From the NCBI RefSeq assembly GCF_001722335.1, contig NZ_MIHA01000039.1, positions 1-17,224 on the forward strand: DNA of 17,224 bases, read 5' to 3'. Below, one piece after another: positions 14,702 to 17,224 of the stretch. Source of the DNA: Mycolicibacterium flavescens. GTDB taxonomy: Bacteria > Actinomycetota > Actinomycetes > Mycobacteriales > Mycobacteriaceae. The notes under the pieces were generated by a model that was not told the origin of the DNA, made no database searches, and worked only from the letters and a program-made list of their open reading frames with translations. How positions within the stretch are numbered: the stretch's first letter is position 1; each line of letters opens with the position of its first letter. The translations under genes were made by a program, and so were the position numbers.

Positions 14702-15594
14702 TACGCCACCTCCATCGGGACGAACATCGACTGCAATTGCGTTATCGCCAGGTTGGCGAAGACGATCAGAACGACATTGACCACTACCGACGAGTTCACG
14801 GCATCTGCGACACCGCGCGGGCCCCCCTTCGCCTCCATTCCGCGAAGCGATGAAACTATTGCCACGATTGCCCCAAAGACGACCGTCTTGGCGATGGCAA
14901 ACCATACGTCCACCACCTTCGTGAACGTCCCAAACGACATCCAGAAACTTCCCGGTGCCACATCGGAAGCCCCCACTGCCATCAAGAACGCCGACGCAGT
15001 TCCCGACGCGACGATGAAGATGCACAGAAGGGGGGATATCAATAGCAGCGCGAGAAAACGCGGCACTACCAACTGGCGCACCGGGTCAACACCCATTACT
15101 CGCATTGCGTCGAGTTCTTCACGGATGGCGCGGGCCCCGAAGTCGGCCGCGATGGTCGAAGCTGCTGCGGCACCCATCAACAGCCCCGCAGTCAGCGGTG
15201 CTCCCTGCCGAATGACACCCACGCCGGCCGCGGCGCCAAGCAGCGAGGTTGCCCCCAATTGATTGACGAGCCCCGACGTCACGATGGTGGTGATTGCGCC
15301 GATCGGAATGGCCATCAGCAGTGCGGGCATGGTCGTCACCTTCAACAAGGTCCATGCCTGCACGAACACCTCGCCGACCGCGAGCCTCATGGTGATGACA
15401 TCGGTGACGACGTAGCGAATCACGTCCGCGAACAATTGGACACCACGACCTGTCGTGGCCGCGGTACGCCTTGGAATCATTCCCACGTGCCGGGCTGCGC
15501 TGAACGGGTACGCCTTGAGGCGTGACTGGCGCACCTTGCTCGAGCCCGACGTCGATGCACCCTGCGGGTGATCGTAGTCAACGGGTGTGGTCAT
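14701..15594 (-). CDS. yrbEA: YrbE/MlaE-family ABC permease, YrbEA
   Basis: A 297-residue permease. A hydrophilic N-terminus of about 45 residues, somewhat longer than in typical YrbEA proteins, is followed by an amphipathic segment and membrane segments at about 79-110, 118-146, 174-206, 220-245 and 262-285. The MlaE signature AIREELDAMRVMGVDPV (about 156-172) is intact. It pairs with YrbEB and needs an ATPase of the MceG/Mkl type, which is not in this window and in mycobacteria is usually coded elsewhere. The ATG at 15594 overlaps the stop of a small upstream ORF (ATGA, 15591-15594) and has only a weak GACGGTGG before it. The GTG of yrbEB follows at its stop. An in-frame later start is possible at Met39 (MIPRRTAATTG). 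Confidence 0.93.
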   Translation of the reverse strand: MTTPVDYDHPQGASTSGSSKVRQSRLKAYPFSAARHVGMIPRRTAATTGRGVQLFADVIRYVVTDVITMRLAVGEVFVQAWTLLKVTTMPALLMAIPIGAITTIVTSGLVNQLGATSLLGAAAGVGVIRQGAPLTAGLLMGAAAASTIAADFGARAIREELDAMRVMGVDPVRQLVVPRFLALLLISPLLCIFIVASGTASAFLMAVGASDVAPGSFWMSFGTFTKVVDVWFAIAKTVVFGAIVAIVSSLRGMEAKGGPRGVADAVNSSVVVNVVLIVFANLAITQLQSMFVPMEVA

Positions 15595-15872
15595 GAACCA
15601 CCGTCAAAACGCTTGCTAGGACGCGTGCACTCCGGCGTGGCGATGACGACCACCGGTACTGGCGTCGGCACTCTAGCTGCCATGCGAGAGAAACCGGTTG
15701 CAAGGAATAGACGTCCACACTGCGCAGCGCGGCGGCGCGATGCATCCGTAGGGCCTGAGGCCGCCCGGGGTTGACGTGCCGGCTCCTGGCTCCAACCGTC
15801 GTTGAGGAGGTACAGGCCGCCTGGCACGCCGCACCTTTCAGCAGTGGATCCGATCAGAGACCACAGCTTCAT
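15591..15872 (-). CDS. Unknown 93-residue ORF coupled to yrbEA
   Basis: A small ORF starting MKLWSLIGSTAERCGVPGG, without a domain, signal peptide or membrane segment that I recognise. The middle is Arg/Ala-rich (ASRRRAAQCGR), and the end is PTPVPVVVIATPECTRPSKR. Support for translation comes from two sequence facts. The stop overlaps the yrbEA ATG as ATGA, the same junction used between most mce genes. A clear GGAGG (15884-15888) lies upstream, though at 11 nt from the ATG the spacing is long. Composition alone looks weakly coding. It may be a real small protein, a leader cistron that loads ribosomes onto yrbEA (whose own Shine-Dalgarno is poor), or chance. Confidence 0.4.
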   Translation of the reverse strand: MKLWSLIGSTAERCGVPGGLYLLNDGWSQEPARQPRAASGPTDASRRRAAQCGRLFLATGFSRMAARVPTPVPVVVIATPECTRPSKRFDGGS

Positions 15873-15971
15873 CAAGAAAACGTCCTCCCTGTTGGCACGT
15901 TCGCTAGAGTTGCGCCGCGCCCCACAAAGACCACGGCAGTGTGAGCAAACTCGCTAAACATATGGAGGATT

Positions 15972-16000
15972 ACCGTAGAGCGCCACTTTCGGTTTGGCAA
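15972..16000 (-). promoter_or_regulatory. Candidate SigA-type promoter for the mce operon
   Basis: On the minus strand TTGCCA (15995-16000) and TACGGT (15972-15977) are separated by exactly 17 bases. This fits the TTGACA-N17-TANNNT pattern, with five of six matches at -35 and the key T, A and T at -10. It lies about 100 nt upstream of the small ORF at 15872 and about 380 nt upstream of yrbEA. Mycobacterial promoters are often weak at -35, so this is a hand-found candidate only. Confidence 0.35.
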
Positions 16001-16305
16001 GCGGTCGCCCTGACCTGTTGAGCATGCAGGGGTGCGGCAGCTGTCCCAGTCAACCGGTCGTGATCGGATGAGCAGCACTACGTGTAGGAGACGCAAGGTT
16101 GCCAGGATGAAGACGGCGGTAACCCTTGTGGCTTTGACGGCCTTCCCTTGAGTCGGGATCTAGGGCCGACCTGGGTTGGGTCGCCTCAATGAGGCATACT
16201 GCGCTGCTGCCCTTTTGACGTCTTCGCTGTATGCGCGCCTACACCCGACCCACCTAGAAGCGCGTGATGACAACTGCACGGTACTGAACCCGGTCGGCCC
16301 CCTTA

Positions 16306-16343
16306 TTTGTTCGCTAGGACCAGATTTGTTCGCTAGGACCAGA
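16306..16343. repeat. Tandem direct repeat, two exact 19-bp copies
   Basis: TTTGTTCGCTAGGACCAGA occurs at 16306-16324 and again directly at 16325-16343. The copies are identical and lie in non-coding DNA about 110 bp from the broken IS3 transposase. It could be a slippage duplication, an IS insertion scar or a binding site pair for a regulator; nothing in the sequence decides between them. Confidence 0.85.
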
Positions 16344-16457
16344 TCTGTACATGTCGCCTCAACTGTTGGACCGCTATTACCGAACGAACTGGCGGGTTTT
16401 GCGAAGGCCGGGCGGCGGTCTGTGCGGTCCGCCGGCAGACTCGTTTACGCGGATCTG

Positions 16458-16981
16458 TTACTTCGCCGGCGTGGCGGTGAAGCGCCGGTTCACCAGGTCA
16501 GCGGGGGTGTCGAGGCCGCTCAGGTTGGGTTTTCGCCGCCCTGGGCGCGGCAGCCCGTACAGCCCGTACTCGGCCATGATCTTGTTGACCAGTTTGTGGT
16601 TGACGTTCGTCTCGTAGTCGGCCAGTAGCGCGGCGCGGACCCGTCGACGTCCGTAGGTGCCGCGAGAACGTTGGTGGATCTCGGTGATCGTGTCGGCCAC
16701 GATCAGCCGGCGCACCTCACGGTCCGGAACAGGGCGTGTCGGTGATACTGCAACAGCGAACGCGCTGATCTCGTTATCCGGCAGGCGGATCGGGCGCAAT
16801 GTCCTCGCCCGATCAGCCCTTCAGCGATCGCGCGTCGGCGTTTTGGCGGCACCACCGCCTGCCCGTCGAACAACGCGCAGGCATCGCGGGTCAAGGCCAG
16901 CTCGGCCTCGAGCTGCGCAATGCGATTGTGCGCGGAACAGGCCCGTCGGCCTCCACGCTCGGGGTGCCCTCCCCACCTCAA
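16458..16981 (-). pseudogene. IS3-family transposase remnant (OrfA end and OrfB start)
   Basis: Two overlapping minus-strand frames show an IS3 element cut at both ends. The first (about 16921-16775) ends OrfA: IAQLEAELALTRDACALF is the coiled-coil region, then VVPPKRRRAIAEGLIGRGHC and SACRI. The second (16799-16458) is the start of OrfB: PDREVRRLIVADTITEIHQR, SRGTYGRRRVRAALLADYE and KLVNKIMAEYGLYGLPRPGR make up the HTH_21 region, followed by the linker TPADLVNRRFTATPAK. It then stops at 16458, just before the position where LWVTDIT of the catalytic core should begin. The GYYAW-type opening of OrfB is also lost. No catalytic residue remains, so it is dead. I found no terminal inverted repeat. 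It is a different copy from the scar at 3227-3970. The last ~240 bp to 17224 show no further recognisable gene. Confidence 0.75.
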
Positions 16982-17224
16982 CAGGGCCGAATCCGGTGTC
17001 GCGTAGAGCGGGCCGCCAGTCGTGGCGCAGGTCCACCGGCACGCCGACAGGTGTCGTTGGCACGGTGACGCCGCGCGACTCCCACGTCACGACCTTGGGT
17101 TGCGTCCAGCAGAGTGGTGTACGAGTCGAGACCTGATCAACGGTACCGGCGTGTCGTAGCCGAGTGATTGAAGGTCATCGCGTGATTCTTCGAGGGACCG
17201 TCCAAAGTCACTCGAGCAAAGGAA

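Larger units (their letters stand above)
15873..16457. other. Intergenic region upstream of the mce operon
   Basis: About 585 bp with no convincing gene. On the minus strand it should carry the promoter and leader of the mce operon (candidate at 15972-16000). A 19-bp tandem repeat is at 16306-16343. The open frames here start with TTG or are short and lack family features. No regulator gene (TetR, GntR or similar) sits here, although many mce operons have one just upstream. The right end borders the broken IS3 transposase. Confidence 0.5.

Noticed and set aside
14702..15025. Longer N-terminus for YrbEB
   Set aside because: It lies inside yrbEA in another frame, and the GTG at 14701 gives a normal YrbEB length with a TAGTG junction.
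15872..16096. 74-codon minus-strand ORF upstream of the small ORF
   Set aside because: It starts with TTG, has no ribosome binding site, and contains the candidate promoter and the Shine-Dalgarno of the next ORF. The one-base overlap at its stop is probably chance.
16107..16151. Plus-strand peptide MKTAVTLVALTAFP, signal-peptide-like
   Set aside because: Only 14 codons before a stop, with no continuation in other frames. It may be a relic but cannot be supported.
1..17224. CRISPR arrays, tRNA or rRNA genes, toxin-antitoxin pairs, phage genes
   Set aside because: I looked for spaced repeats, cloverleaf-like segments and typical small gene pairs and saw none that hold up.

Overview
The window looks like chromosomal DNA of a mycobacterium, most likely an environmental or rapid-growing Mycolicibacterium-type species. 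The evidence is a complete yrbE/mce lipid-uptake operon with a Mce-associated membrane protein, an F420/PPOX-type flavoprotein, a DUF3072 protein and GC-rich codon use. Species and any mce operon number cannot be told from the sequence alone.

Left part (1-2626, both strands, GC-rich): ordinary housekeeping-type genes, some decayed. There is a 5'-truncated pirin pseudogene with two in-frame amber codons, an intact small GNAT-like acetyltransferase, a double-hotdog thioesterase, a convergent PPOX/F420 protein and a DUF3072 protein. A 20-bp tandem duplication lies where two of these genes converge.

Left scar (2627-4313): an SDR oxidoreductase has lost its cofactor-binding N-terminus at a junction with IS3-family debris (3227-3970). 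The debris is bounded by 24-bp inverted ends matching at 23 of 24 positions. It carries pieces of at least two transposase copies in opposite orientations. The next ~340 bp hold nothing recognisable.

Central part (4314-15872, all on the minus strand, more AT-rich): transcription runs from right to left. The order is a 93-codon unknown ORF, yrbEA, yrbEB, mceA, B, C, D, E, F, a Mce-associated membrane protein, then four exported proteins. From the small ORF to mceF, neighbours overlap by 1-4 nt at every junction except yrbEB/mceA, where mceA has a strong Shine-Dalgarno site. YrbEA/B should form the inner-membrane permease. MceA-F should form the heterohexameric MCE ring and helical needle that carries a hydrophobic substrate across the periplasm. 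The Mas protein probably assists assembly or stability. The ATPase (MceG/Mkl) is not in the window. All six Mce proteins are short (317-364 residues), so the predicted needle is compact. The four exported proteins downstream (an mce-linked hypothetical, a cysteine-rich protein, a possible CAP-like protein and an MmpS-like protein) are the most interesting accessory set: they may be extracytoplasmic partners of this transporter.

Right end (15873-17224): a gene-free stretch with a candidate promoter for the mce operon and a 19-bp tandem repeat, then another broken IS3-family transposase on the minus strand. The mce cassette therefore sits between two IS3 remnants, which together with the base-composition change suggests an acquired or rearranged island.
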